A stretch of 64,000 bases of DNA from Eutreptiella sp. 'Long Island Sound 2002' (GCA_964036045.1 OZ038380.1:189876951-189940950); one strand, 5' to 3'; counted from the first letter of the stretch, positions 1 to 11,979 are shown. The notes: generated by a model not told the origin, from the letters alone. Program-made: numbers and translations.

Positions 1-1296
1 CGGCCTGAGACGTTAGCACCGATAGTGAGTCCATATGAACGAGTATGAAGGGGCCATACAACGGGATAATGAACACGCAGCATCAGGTGCTTTCAACATT
101 CGCGGGAACAAAGCCCAGCATATTTGAGGCTTTGCAAGCAAGGAGATACGAGGGTGCCGACCCCCCTTGGGATAAGGAGATATTTGTGTGGCGTTTGGCA
201 ACTACCACCCCCGAATTCACGTTCATGTCCCCTAAGATGAGGCGCCCGGGAGTTTCAAGCTCCCCTCTTGTAGTATGGAAGGGTCAAAGTGCCCTCTTGA
301 AAAGGATCATCAATGTGAAGAACGGCCCTCGTGGCAAAGGGCCCTGGGTTCCTGACAGTAGCGCCGACCTGGGCAATTTTGGCATCCTGAGGCCACTTGG
401 GGACCCCATGGCTCCGAGACACCAGCGAATCAGGGGACGCCAGATTGCATAGAACGTCCAAGGGGTTCATAGGTGAAGGCTGTATTTTTTTGCCTCGCCC
501 CTACCCCGGTGGCCCCCCACAAGGGGTCATGTATGGACATTTTCAGCCAAAGTAATTCTGGGCTGAAAACACCTCTTTCGAGGCATTTGGGGCAAGGCTC
601 GGCCCTTTCAAACACTTCCATGCACTCGCAGTATATTAATGTCTTCGATTTGATGTCTCGTCCAGCTGCGAACCTTCGCATGGGATATCTACCTACTGCC
701 CTCCTTATCCAAAACGCTGGCCCAATCGTCATGCTGGGCACAGTTTGCAATCCCTTGGTTAGTAGACAGTGATGAAGCTCATCAAACAACGCACCACACT
801 GCCTCCGTGATGACTGTACAAACTGAGTATGTACTCGATTGGTCGGAGCCTTGGGTGGCCTGGGATTCTAGAGCCATCGAGCATCCCAGGGCGGAAAGCG
901 GCTTATCTACCGTGGGCCTGCTACGTAGACAGAGTCCACGCTCACGGGTGATTATGTGGCACTAAGCTGTAGAGATGGACACGCGTGGAGTTTTTGCCCT
1001 GGCGATTGCACCAAAAGCCACCACACATTGTCATTCAAAATGCCATGCACCCAGACCGACGTCATAGCACAACTATGGTAGCGGTCGTCAAAAGTGAAGG
1101 AAAGATCTGCTCGTGGAGTCTAGAGCCCCAGAGCATCCCGCAGTGCAATGTGGATTATGCACAGTGGACCTGCTACCTGGACATCCTCCAACCTCACGGG
1201 CAACTCTCTGGCACTAAGATGCAAAGATGGTCATTGCCTGATGGTGTGCCTTGGCCATTGGACCAAACGTGGTAAGGTCCACAGGATGATGGTATG
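1..1296. repeat. Subtelomere-like segment P, copy 1
   Basis: This stretch recurs almost base for base at 33226-34524 in the same orientation, with only scattered substitutions, and in both places it leads directly into the ~203-bp satellite. Inside it, 860-1000 and 1112-1250 are diverged copies of each other, offset by about 252 bp (compare the 'ctagagcc...gagcatccc' motif at about 869 and 1121). The minus strand carries open stretches, the longest at 430-789 (119 codons, with a Cys-rich piece CECMEVFERAEPCPKC), but I recognise no family and frames break between them. It could be a decayed element or non-coding subtelomeric DNA. The window begins inside it, so its left limit is unknown. Confidence 0.85.
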
Positions 1297-1843
1297 GGTA
1301 TGCATTGTCATGGAGCCTGACAGCATGAGTGTGACCTCCTAGGTGTCCTCTAGAGGTCCATAAACCTCAAGCTGAAGAGATGGCCCACAAACCGTTTTTT
1401 TGTACAAATTTCACCGTTCCACTACGTAAGTTTTAAGCTTTTTCAGGATGGCTGTTTTTCAGTGATAGTCGGCAACCCAAGGCACCCCCCCAGGGCAACG
1501 TGGATGCATTGTCATGGAGCCTGACAGCATGAGTGTGACCTCCTAGGTGTCCTCTAGAGGTTCATAAACCTCAAGCTGAAGAGATGGCCCACAAACCGTT
1601 TTTTTGTACAAATTTCACCGTTCCACTACGTAACTTTTAGGCTTTTTCAGGATGGCTGTTTTCAGTGATAGTCGGCAACCCAAGGCAGCCCCCCAGGGCA
1701 ATGTGGATGCATTGTCATGGAGCCTGACAGCATGAGTGTGACCTCCTAGGTGTCCTCTAGAGGTCCATAAACCTCAAGCTGAAGAGATGGCCCACAAACC
1801 GTTTTTTTTTACAAATTTCACCGTTCCACTACGTAACTTTTAG
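1297..1843. repeat. Short array of the ~203-bp satellite (about 2.7 units)
   Basis: Three successive copies begin near 1302, 1505 and 1711, each containing the perfect palindrome CCTCTAGAGG, the run 'ccgtttttttgtacaaatttcaccgttccactacgta' in parts, and a C-tract near 'aaggcacccccc'. The last copy stops after 'acgtaacttttag' at 1843, where unrelated sequence starts. This is the same satellite that fills 34525-59273, so this block is a nearly unexpanded version of that array. Confidence 0.95.
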
Positions 1844-2203
1844 TCTCCGTGTTGCATAGTGTGTACTTTCACCCTTTTAGGAGCACTGAGAAAAAATGCA
1901 ACAGCAAGTGAACGTGTTTGTGTTTTCGCGTTGATGGTCTTGACCGGGCTGTTGGTGTGATTTTTTTTTTACTGGCGATCCGAAAAACCCCGCATCGGCC
2001 GGCTCAACGGGACTGGGTCAGTTGCTCACCGTTTCGTCACCTCGGGTCACACCAGCGGCAACCCCAGCGGGGAACCCCGATGATGGCACTAGTCAACCCT
2101 AAATGCCAATGGCAGGCACGCGTCAGTGCCAAGCGTCTGACACGTGCTATATACATTTTTACCCGTAATCCGTCTAGAAACGGACACGAATTATCATTGT
2201 TTC

Positions 2204-2231
2204 GTGTGTGTGTGTGTGTGTGTGTGTGTGT
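2204..2231. repeat. (GT)n microsatellite
   Basis: Uninterrupted GT dinucleotide run of about 14 units. Confidence 0.95.
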
Positions 2232-3521
2232 CTGTGCCACTGTCACTGCCCCGATCCCTCGTGTGACACGCGATCGTTCATCTGAAATCCACGTTGTTGC
2301 ATCCTTGTGTGAGTACAATGCCGATATTTACTGCTCATTATTGACCACCACACACACGGAGGCGCAGGTATTTCTGGCTGCATATGCATTGGAGATACAT
2401 GCGAAGGGACACGAAAGCCGTACCATCACCTAATTGCTGTCAGCCTTGGTTTTTGGCATAGCAACTACATTTTGACGACCCAATGGGGTCCCCATGTTGG
2501 TGCCTTTGCATGTGTTATGCTATTCTTGTTTACCTCCGCTGCCTCGCACTCTCCATTGGTCTATCACTAAACACATTCCACCTACTGTTCCATGGTTGCC
2601 TTGACCAAAGATTTTTATGATTGGAGGGTTTCGGAGCAACTAGTAGTGTTGCATGGCTACTTTGTGGCAAGGAAATGGCACCGCGGGGCTTCTTTGTTGG
2701 AAGGCAGGGCAATAGATGGCTGTTGTGGACTAGTGTATAGAGAGGCCTGGATGTTTTGGAGCAAGCCATGGTCAGCCATGGTGGTATGGGAGCAAAGCAT
2801 AGCAAAGCATAGCCCTTTTGGAATCACATGAAGGGAGGCATGCTTGTTTTAGAGGAGCACATAGCAATGCTGGGTCGTTTTTCACAGCATCATTGCCTGG
2901 ACATGCGTTTCACGCACGGGGAGCACGCTATCACATGCCTCCAATTGGGGCATGGGGACAGGCCTCATAGGTTATGGAGATAGCAGTGGTACCGGAATAT
3001 AATTCACGGACGGCTTGGGGGGTCAAGACGTCAACCCACGTCTCATTCATGTTGCAGTTGTTGCAACTCACCTTTTGTGCATAAAATTATCCCTTTCTCC
3101 TCCTTCCTCTCTTTCGGAATGTGCTTCCTTCGGGGCTCTTGTGCATTATTTTCATACACCTTTCATTGGCGGAACCAAAGTCTTGCATTTGACGACAACC
3201 ACTTTTTTGGTACCACAACTTCCGTCCCAAGCTCTTGGCGGATTCATCCCGAGAGCCCCCCTAACGATTGCCGTCTATCAGGTTACATGCGGTGGTTCGA
3301 AATGCAGAGAGAGTTGTTCCAAAATGTATGGGTAGAGAAGGGTTGGAAAAGATCAATTGCAAATCCCTATTCTAAAGAGTGTGTCAAAGCTAGAGGCATG
3401 TTAGTGCTCCTCTCTTCTGCGCTTTTTTTCTACGGAAGGCCCCGGCAAGGCCACGAGTGGACACAAAAACTCGGCAAGGCTGGGGCACGGGGGGCGCTCT
3501 TGGTCAGGACCCGACCCCAAA

Positions 3522-3538
3522 GGGGGGGGGGGGGGGGG
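3522..3538. repeat. Poly-G tract of 17
   Basis: Seventeen consecutive G. Similar G or C runs of 10 or more recur through 4.5-21.2 kb (for example 14148-14167, 16264-16278, 17992-18006, 18845-18858, 21184-21200), a striking property of this region. Confidence 0.95.
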
Positions 3539-3872
3539 CCTCTACGGACCCCAAAATTGTCGCACGGAACAAGGTGCTTTGTCGGCGCCGGAGGCGCCGG
3601 AGATTTTGTTTTAGGCATACGGCGGGGGGAATTTTTCTTGTTCCACCCTATGTGTCTATACTCAACATACTCAGAATTTTGTGGAGAATTCAAAAATGGC
3701 TGAAAAGCACAAAAAAGGTTATGTAGCCACACTGCCTGTGCATTTTGTCCCCTTTGTTGGGGACCCCGGGAATGTAGGGTTGAGGTAGGACTCCGACGCT
3801 TCTTGACTCAATCCATTTCAGCAAACCCACACGGGGCACCTGGACCCCTAACCAGGGACCAGCGCCGGATAG

Positions 3873-3910
3873 GGCAAGACGGGGCGCTACATAAATGCCG
3901 TTTGTTGCCC
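3873..3910 (-). repeat. Dispersed short motif, copy 1
   Basis: A ~36-bp sequence shared with 12929-12964 and 21074-21110. Read on the minus strand it encodes the conserved peptide ATNGIYVAPRLA here, and ATNDICIAPRLA in the other two copies. The flanks of the three copies do not match, so either a short conserved exon or the edge of an old dispersed element is being seen. Confidence 0.7.
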
Positions 3911-4237
3911 ACCTAAACACCATGCTGCTGCGGCCAAACTAGCTTGTGGGATTTGTTCGTTAATCTGTTCGTTTGTTCATACCCCGTGTCACAAAACTTC
4001 CACCCAGCACAATGCCCAAACCCAAACCGGTGTGTGCTGAAACCTAAACCAATACCAATGCACTCGCCGCAGAGCGATGGGAGTAGGCACCCGGGAAAGC
4101 ATTCGCCGCAGAGCGACGGGAGTAGGCACTGTCTGGGTGGCATGGTCATGGTCGTGCTCGCCCCAAGAGTACCGGCAAGAGGGCACGCGACGAGTGGGAG
4201 GATGATTCCGAAGCTTGAGGCCCCTCCCCTCCCTTCG

Positions 4238-4239
<2 letters not shown>

Positions 4240-4270
<31 letters not shown>
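4240..4270. repeat. (CT)n microsatellite
   Basis: About 15 uninterrupted CT units, flanked on the right by a second short copy of the adjoining sequence 'ctccttcgcttctct'. Confidence 0.95.
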
Positions 4271-4272
<2 letters not shown>

Positions 4273-4811
4273 GTCTGTGGCTCCTTCGCTTCTCTACATA
4301 TATGTCTGTGGTTTGTGACAAGGGGAAGGAAAGGCCTTTGGGCGAACTCAAGGCAACATTCAATACTACTCTGAAAGTGCTGCAGTGCAGCAAAACAATG
4401 ACCATTCACAGTGCATCTTGTTAGCTTTGTGTGTTTGCGCGCTTGGACGGGGCCTGCCGGAAAAGGTGCTGGGTTTGGGTCAACCAAGGGGGGGGGAGGG
4501 CTCCCCCCCCTTCGGAGGGGGGTGGGGTCCCCCCCCCCCCCCTACAGGCCTCCAAACTGTCGAACACCCCTCGGGGTCACACATTGGCTGGCGCCCGCCC
4601 CCGTGGGCTGGGGCTTGTAGTGCGCCATTCCGCCTTTGCCCACCTTGTATTCCATTCCGTAGGTTCAGGTATTCAAATTTATTACCGATCTTGGTTTACC
4701 CTGTCGAGGTTTTACAACCCTACCTAGGGTCCAAGGGTGAGCAACCCATTTCAGCGAGCAAAAGTAGCAAGCAGCAGCAAGCACCGCAAACAGACAAGGA
4801 GAGTTACCTGA

Positions 4812-4838
4812 ACCCTAACCCTAACGCTAACCCTAACC
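4812..4838 (-). repeat. Short interstitial telomere-like block (CCCTAA)
   Basis: Four to five CCCTAA units on the plus strand, one altered to CGCTAA. The orientation is opposite to the two TTAGGG blocks at 27077 and 32929. Being short and imperfect, it looks like an old interstitial telomeric sequence rather than an active end. Confidence 0.75.
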
Positions 4839-4840
4839 GT

Positions 4841-6237
4841 TCAAGTCCATCTCGCGGTTCCCGGGCCCGTCCATACGAGAGGCACACACGTCAGAAATTC
4901 GGACGAGATACGTGTGTGCCTCTTGTGTGGTTGGAGTACGTTCGCGACACGTAGCCGTATTAAATAGAATACGGCAAAGTCGCATTCGAATTCGCCAAAG
5001 AGGGCATCAAAATCTCGTCCGGCCGGTCGCATCAACTCACGAGGGGCGATGCGGCTGGTGAAGCGAAAGCCCGCCAGAGGGTGAGTAGTTTCAACGCGAA
5101 TCATCTCGTAGCGGTTATAATTGCAAATAGCCTCCGCGGGCCGTAGCCACAGAACGGTCGTCGTATTATGTCGGCAAGGTTTCGATGCACATACGAAAGG
5201 AGGTTCCCCCGGCCGCCTCCCCCCTCTACTTTAGAGGGCCGGGGTACACCCCGAGGGGCGAGCCGAAACGACGGCACCAGCGCTCTGTTAGTCAGTGGCC
5301 TTGTTCGCAAGTGACAGCAGGAATCACCTCCACATGGCGCATGGAGGGGGCTATTACCCACAATGAGGGCCCTCAGATACTCGTTGTACGGGCGTTGTTG
5401 GCCATCCGGCTTTGGCAAGGAGGTAAGGTGAAAAGTTGTCCTCTCGCTTCGGAGTGACCACCCGACCTTGTTGCCATTGCTTGTTGGTTGATGATGATTC
5501 TGAAAGGTAACACCTTCCAAAGCAAGCGAGTGCGCTGTGTAACATGTTGTAGGCGATTGCGACGCGAAGTGCGTAATGGCGCAACAGGTGTGAGCAATGT
5601 GCCATTTGGTGCTAATAGTGTTAGATCTAGCTGGTTTGAACTCAAGCTTCTCTGCGCACTGCAGGTGAACTCCAACCCAAAGGCGTCCACACGGATTGCC
5701 GAAGGCTTAGGGTGCAACCCAAAGTATGCGGCACAGCTAAAGAGTGAGAACTTGAGCTAGGCGCACCATTTTGCCATTGGCCATCTGTTGTTGCCCCTCA
5801 GTGCGTCACAATGCTTAAATGTACACCAATTTTCAGAACATCGCATGTCAAATTGATTAATGATTCTTCGTGATTGTTCGCACGCTCATTTGCTACATGG
5901 TAGACACGTGCGTCTGCAATGTATCTGTCGCATCTATGGTGACACAAGCTCAGTCCCACTATTGAGTCTTCATTGGAGTTACCGAGTCGCAGGACCCAGT
6001 GTTCGTTTATGCACCTAAACTCTTTTTGCGGACAATCTCACCGTCATCGTTTGGTTTGGCCTCGCATATGAACACACAAATGGCAACTATGCGAGCCTCA
6101 AAATGCGACACACAGGCACATATAGGCATTACTTTGGTCTAAATATCGAGACATAAGTTCTGATTTCTAAACGGACCACCATTGTATAGGACAATTTCCA
6201 AGCGGCTCCTGTTTTATCCTTCTTCTTTTGTTTTCAG
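4841..6237. other. Upstream region of the GNAT-SET gene, possible unassigned exon
   Basis: No complete gene is visible. A plus-strand stretch at about 5630-5760 reads like coding sequence (ending KYAAQLKSENLS then a stop), and a good pyrimidine tract followed by CAG ends at 6237, so the downstream gene may have an upstream exon here. I could not connect them in frame. The rest shows nothing I can name. Confidence 0.4.
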
Positions 6238-9200
6238 CATGCCATGGCTAAGGATGACATTATCAGCAGGGTGGCATTATTCAAGCAACTTGCCGATGAG
6301 GAGGGCACCCTTGATAACATGCTGGACACCTTCAAAGGTGCTTCCTTCCCATTCTCAAGATGTTTCGTTGCTCACAATAGTAAAATTGAAACCAATGAGT
6401 GTTTGTCACAAATTTCAATGTCACGAAGTGGAAAAGAGTAAATCACATGGCATGACACGGTATTGAATGATGCGAGGCCTCAGCATTTTTTTTGTCTTAC
6501 ATCAGATGAGGGTGTGAAAAAGATTTCTGATGCTATGGCTGCATCATGCGGAGAATGGGGACAAATCGTTGGAGACAATATCCTAAATGGCACGGGCGGA
6601 TGGCACGAGATGACCAAAGTCATTGTCCGCCACAATTTGAAAGCCTCTCTACCGAGAACAGCTATGGACGGCAAGAAGTATAAGAAGCTGCACACAGACC
6701 GAGACTGGAAGCGCACTTGTCAACGGATTTGCGAACACAATGGCTTAGAGGGGTACGCAGAACCAAAGACAGTATGTACTGCCTTTTCCCTTTTCCCTTT
6801 TCCAGCGGTCAATTTATGCTCCCGCGTACTATAAGACGTTGGCTAAACACTTTTTAGGTCATCTCAGATTCGCTTTTTCGAAGCCTTCTCGATGGTGGTG
6901 CTGCATCAACAAGGCACTTGCTCACGAATTTTATAGAGTCCTCAAGAGGCTACCCATGCATGCTGTCGGGTCATGTGGGCAGGAAGGCATGGACAGTTCC
7001 GTTTGCAAGGTATTCATGTCGATTTAGTCATTCGTCGCACGTTGGCTTCAACACTCTTTGGCCTCTACATCAGGCCATGCTACATGTCCTAGGGATCATC
7101 GCTTGCGCACAGAGAAGGCCATCAAAGAGTCTGCGGGCATGGGGACACAAGATGATGAACTTGAATGGTATCTTGCAAGCTCTGCTGCAAACCAGGTTGT
7201 GCGCAAAGCATGCCATTTCTTTTCGCGCCCTCACCAAAATATGCGATGTTGATGTGACGCGAGTTCTATACTATTTCCCTTAGGTTCAATCCTTTTATCC
7301 ACGGTTTGTGATGAGCGCAAGTGATTTACAACATGCTTCTATTCCAGTGGATGCATTCTTTGAACAAATTGCCATCCTTTTGGCAGGCAGGCGCAGCGTT
7401 GTTCCAATTTTCAAACGCTCTTTGGACTCTGATTTCAATGTATGTTGCTTGCCAAATATAATGATTTCTGATGACTCCCCGTCCTGCAACCGCCAATCTT
7501 TTCACCAGATCATATTAAAAGAGAACAAGCAAGGAGAGGATGGTCAATTAGTTGATGAAGACGACTCCGATTATGATGATCTTTGTGCTTTGATCACAAT
7601 GGATATGGGTGATGAAGACGTTGTGCAACAAAATCAAACGTCTCAACGACCCACTTGCCTCATTGGTGTGTGTGTCTTTTTCTCACCTCCCTTTTAAGCG
7701 AATGATGCGTCTTAATGTGCTGTGGTGTTTCACGGGAATGATACTTTTTATGTATTGTGCAAGGGTTGGAATCTGTCCTTTAAGGCTTCCCAACTCAAAT
7801 GTTGGCCGCATCATCCCGTTGTTGCCGTTCCCGCATGGAGGACCACCGGGTATTTTTCACCCTTTGCTTATTCAGATCTACGCGGGGTGAACTCCTTTGC
7901 AAATCTTGTGCCTGCTCCCATGAGTGGCGATTCTACAGCAACAACAAGGAAAAGAAGTGCCTTTCTTAATGAGGACCACATTGGCTCACGAACAAGACGA
8001 AAAAACAATCCTCATGACATTTGTCACGATATGGAGGGTGTGGAAGGTTGTGCTTGTTGCCTGCCACGTTTGTTTGCAGTACCGGCACCAACCTTGCAAA
8101 ATTGTGGCTTGTGTATCACAAAGAATTAGTGTCTTATGAAAGTCGCATTTGCTGACTTCCGCTAGGCGGATGTTGAGAATTGTGCTCATACCAGGTCTCT
8201 AATGCCTCATTGTCACAGGCACGGATACCTCTTCAGCAAGTGGCACATGTGCTGCTCATACACAAGAATTGAGCAAGGATGTGGTTACAAGTATCACACC
8301 AAGCGATGTTTCAAGAGCAAATGACTCTCAAAGTGGCTCTACCAACCCGTTAACCGCTCCAAGTCAACTACACTCCCAAAGCCATGCAGTATCACAGCCG
8401 CAGGGCGACAAAAGTTCATTGCAAGGGTCAAAAGATGGTAACAAGAGGGATGCCAAAAACAAGTGCAATAAAGTTGGACGAATATCCTTCGTCGATCCCA
8501 CCCATCTTTGTGAGGATATTGAGGTGTGTCCCCCTAAGCTATCGGCACATTCTGGCTTCTTCAATGACTAATCGGCAACGTGAGCGACGTTGGGTACTAT
8601 GCATGAATCGTGGTACATGTCTTAGGCCCTCAGATTGGTAGTGTTGGAACTTAATGACCCCAAGAAAGCATGGGACGCCTTGATCAATCTCCGGAGTTGG
8701 AATGCCGTAGCTCCTCAAATCAGTGCTCTCACTCCAAACAACGCCTACAACATTGTGCTGGATCGCCTCAAGCAACACCTATATGATGATGTCAATGAGT
8801 TGGCAATAGTCAACAACAGGTGCATGTGGATATTAACCTCTACCGCCGATTGCTGCAGGGTTCGTGAGTCACATGTCACCAAAGCATTTCGACTCCTCTT
8901 AGGCTGCGCTTGGAGCTTGCCGTGGCAACACTCCTACACTTACGAAGTCACAATGCCATGTTGCCGCCAAACAGCAAGCCCTTCACCAGGAGGAATGTGC
9001 ACGACATGTTAAAGTACGTGTGGAAGATTTGTGAGGAAAGGTATATTTTGGGGTTAAGGAGGTGCAGTAGACATTTTGCCCCCTAAGAATGTATAGCAAA
9101 TGTTGAAAATACGAAAGTCTTGTTGTCGGATACGTGATAGATACATCAGTATGGTGCACACTTGGCCTTCTTCGTCTGTAGTTGTATTTCCAAAAACTGC

Positions 9201-9720
9201 CAAAAATACGCAAAAATGACGCAAGCACTCAAATACCAAGACCTTTGCGTACAATATCCCGGTGCAATACTCATTTGTGAGAATCAAGGAAAGACGGAAG
9301 CTCTGTTGAAGCTTAGCATGAAGAAGGTTGCTAAGAAGTATGCCACAAGTGAAAGCCCAAGCGTAGATGCTCAACGGTCAGTACACTACTTGACAGGGTA
9401 TGCAGCATGCAATGACTTCTGGCTCCGAGTGATCCTCGTTTTTCAAGGGTGCATTGCGTAGCTTACAAAGTTGCATGTATTGAATGGCACGAGAGGAATG
9501 TGACATCTTTCAAGAAGTTCCCAAATGCTGCTGTTGTGCAGAGCACAAGATTCGTATGATTGCGATGCCTCCAATGTCCGAGATTGGAAACAAAATGTGA
9601 CAAGTTGCTTGAACTCCATCAATGATCCGCAGAAATGGTATGTTACTTGTGTTCCATTCAAAAATTTCGCAACCCGGGTACCACCGAATGTGCGCATCGT
9701 AGTTCCCGCGGCAGCTTTTT
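6238..9720 (+). CDS. Upstream exons of the GNAT-SET gene (product unrecognised)
   Basis: A series of open blocks separated by GT...AG gaps suggests the 5' part of one spliced gene. The best-supported exons are 6238-6337 (contains ATGGCTAAGGAT at 6244 in a strong GCCATGG context), 6506-6771, 6858-7009, 7093-7195 and 7284-7665. The junctions 6337/6506, 6771/6858, 7009/7093 and 7195/7284 keep one frame when joined. Later blocks near 7725-8030, 8219-8523 (Ser/Gln/Asn-rich linker), 8634-8819, 8905-9010, 9213-9376, 9460-9555 and 9585-9705 look coding, but I could not resolve all their phases, and some may be broken. Exon 7284-7665 has an acidic run (DEDDSDYDDL). No domain was recognised, so this part of the protein has no assigned function. 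A CAG acceptor at 6235-6237 implies that the ATG at 6244 may be internal. Confidence 0.5.
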
Positions 9721-9820
9721 TCTGCCTTTACGTGTAGTACACAGCCTCCTTGTCCGGGGTCATAAAGGTCAAAGAGGTTTCATTCTGCACAATGTGGTTC
9801 TACACCCTTTGCTCTTATAG

Positions 9821-11186
9821 GTACGCACTTTGGTTTGCCGAAGGACCACTACTTGATGGGAAGGACCCCATCAATCATGCCCTTTGTGCCGAGTGTGATG
9901 GCAGTTGGTTGCGATCCTTGTATGCAAGTTCTGGCCGAATATTTTGCTTGTATCTGGGTACGAGACCAATTGGTTTTGTCATATTTCATCTGCAACAAGA
10001 CTTTGTTATAGTTGCCACTTGTATTGTTCACCCAGAATTTAGGCGGAAAGGGTGTTGCTCCGTTCTAATGGCCATCTTGTCCTTTCTTTGTGCAAGCAAT
10101 TCACGACCTCATATTGTTGGCCAAGCTCAACTGAGCAACACGGCACCATGGTCTGCAGTTGGTGGTGAGAGGTTGCCTGATGATGCACCCTTGCTCCAAT
10201 CGTTTCGCGAACATGCTGTATATGTAGAGGACGCGCATTGGAACTTCTGCATTGACGCTAAGGCTACCACCCTAAAGGACAACATTGTGGTTTTGTGGCA
10301 AAAGCTTTTGCAGCTCAAGCCCAACATATTTGACCCCATCGTTCCTCTTGCCCCTCCAGCCCATTTGCCAAGTTTGCATGGTTCTAGAGAGCAGAGTGTA
10401 TCAGCTTCTCGTTATGTGGCTGCAACCGAAGTAAGTGCCGTAGGGGCCATTTTTGTTGGGCCTACGGCCTCTCCTCATTCCAGAGTAGTGAAGCATCTTT
10501 GTGAACACAACTATTGGATGACCCCTTCTAAGTCAAAAGACCCCCCCCTTTGTGTAGCGGACTCAACCATTGGAGAACATGCAGGTAAGGGTGTTTTTTA
10601 TGTTGGGCATATGACGATTCCTGGAAACTGCAAGATTCTAGGAATTTATTCAGGGAGAGATGTAGGCCGCCATGTGCCAGGACAAGATACTTCATACTAT
10701 CATCCCACCACGCGCGGGCATTTGCTTGATGGGATGCGCAAAGTGGACGATATTCCTCCCCTTGTGCAAAAGGTGGGATGTGAGGTGGGGCACAATGTTG
10801 TTGCATCATTTGTGAATCACAAGCCACATGGTGTGGCCTCCAATGTTGAAATGGTATTTGTAGAGGCCCTTGAGATACGTGGCAAAAGACTCAGGGCATT
10901 TCACAGCCATCCTGTGTTGGATACTACGGGTGTTCATGGCACCCTATTGGGAATGCTGTTTCTGGTTTCCAAGCGCCCCATCCGGCCAGGAGATGAACTT
11001 TTTCTGAAGTATGCGGACGATAGCGCCAAACATTTCATGAAAACAGATGAGATGATCACTGACTCTGAGGGTGAAATGGATGAAAGTGACAACGACCCGT
11101 CACAAAAAAGGCCAAGCATCTATCATGTGGGCCAACAAAACAACACCCCTCAAGAGAATGATGGTAGTGATGACGAGTCTTTTTGA
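9821..11186 (+). CDS. Last exon of a GNAT-SET fusion protein (probable chromatin-modifying enzyme)
   Basis: The exon starts after the acceptor 'cttatag' (9814-9820) and stays open for about 455 codons to TGA at 11184-11186. The frame is also open back to 9750, but that leader is probably intron. Nt 9933-10103 resemble the core of a GNAT acetyltransferase: a strand pair around PIGFVIFH, then IVHPEFRRKGCCSVLM, matching the acetyl-CoA-binding V-x-P-x-x-R-x-x-G pattern. Nt 10542-11039 resemble a SET lysine methyltransferase: GKGVFYVG opening, LGIYSGRD, the Asn-His core FVNHKPHGVASNVEMVF, and RPGDELFLKYADDS at the end. The catalytic Tyr near GDELFLKY is present. The tail is acidic and Ser/Asp-rich. 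A substrate cannot be told from the sequence. Family assignments rest on motif recognition only. A near-identical truncated copy lies at 16603-17744. Confidence 0.72.
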
Positions 11187-11641
11187 GCCACAAGTTAGGG
11201 TGAAGCATAATACTTCCAAACACCAAGTGCCAGTCCCATTGGTATTTCATGAAATATCCGTGCAAGTGAATATTGCAAAGATCACAATTTTCTCGGTCAC
11301 AATGCCTACGAGGTTTGTTTGGCAAATTCCACTGTTGGAAGGTGGAGGTGGAGTTTTTCTGTTTATTGTCTTATTTTTCTTATGTTCATTGTGCCCATAC
11401 ATGCCGCAATTGCCAATAACTAACCAGTGCAGTGCACAATTTGTTTCTTCTGTTTGTCATTTGAGACTACTACTGCAAGACTACGACATGTAGAGTTCGT
11501 CCTTCTTTGGTTTTGTTATTAAAAGAAAATTGCATCAGGGCAAGATGCATGACATCTCAGTACAATGCCTCACCTTTAGACTTGGCCAACACCAAACCCA
11601 GCCGCGAAGACTTACAGCCCCCTCAATGCTTTTTCCTATGG
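11187..11641. other. 3' flank of the GNAT-SET gene
   Basis: Follows the stop codon. No further exon or clear AATAAA signal was found. 'ttattaaaagaaaa' near 11515 is the only A/T-rich candidate for 3' processing. Confidence 0.4.
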
Positions 11642-11979
11642 GGCTATGTGGTATCCAGGTCAGGTCAGGTCAGGTCAGGTAGTGCCAGCTACCACCGTCC
11701 GTCAGCCCGCGAAATGCGTCCGACGGCAAGACGTCTGGCCGAACACACGCACACGGAACACGGAGAGTCGCTGCAGGTTCAGACGGAACCGAGACGCCCA
11801 GAAGGGGCTCCAGCCGGTAGATGAAGACTACCTGACCCAGAGGGGGCTTCAGCTGGTGGGAGCACACTTGGTGAGGCAGTGGTGCGTCTGCCCCTCACAG
11901 GCTGCACCTCTGACCCCGGGGGGCGCCCAGGGTGGGTGGCGGCGTCGTCAGCCGGCCTGACTTGGCTATGTGGTATCCA
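11642..11979. mobile_element. ~306-bp insertion flanked by 16-bp direct repeats
   Basis: The sequence GGCTATGTGGTATCCA occurs at 11642-11657 and again at 11964-11979, so the 306 bases between them (11658-11963) look like an insertion with a target-site duplication. The insert begins with four to five GGTCA pentamers and ends with GGCCTGACTT, so its ends are weakly inverted (GGTCAGG against CCTGACT). It is GC-rich and codes for nothing I recognise. The size fits a non-autonomous element such as a MITE, SINE or introner-like element; which class is unknown. The flanks would rejoin cleanly if it were removed. Confidence 0.7.

Larger units (their letters stand above)
1844..3872. other. Region without a recognisable gene
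   Basis: No reading frame here shows a domain I recognise, and there is no convincing chain of exons. The stretch has a GT microsatellite at 2204-2231 and a 17-base G tract at 3522-3538. An open frame of about 170 codons at 1918-2433 runs through the GT repeat and is probably fortuitous. A short direct repetition of 'agcaaagcatagc' lies near 2793-2815. Confidence 0.6.

Noticed and set aside
45-789. Short ORFs in segment P (135, 99 and 119 codons) as genes
   Set aside because: They overlap on opposite strands, have no recognisable domain, and no consistent exon chain. Conservation in copy 2 reflects recent duplication only.
1918-2433. 171-codon ORF
   Set aside because: It includes a run of CV repeats from the GT microsatellite and has no domain.
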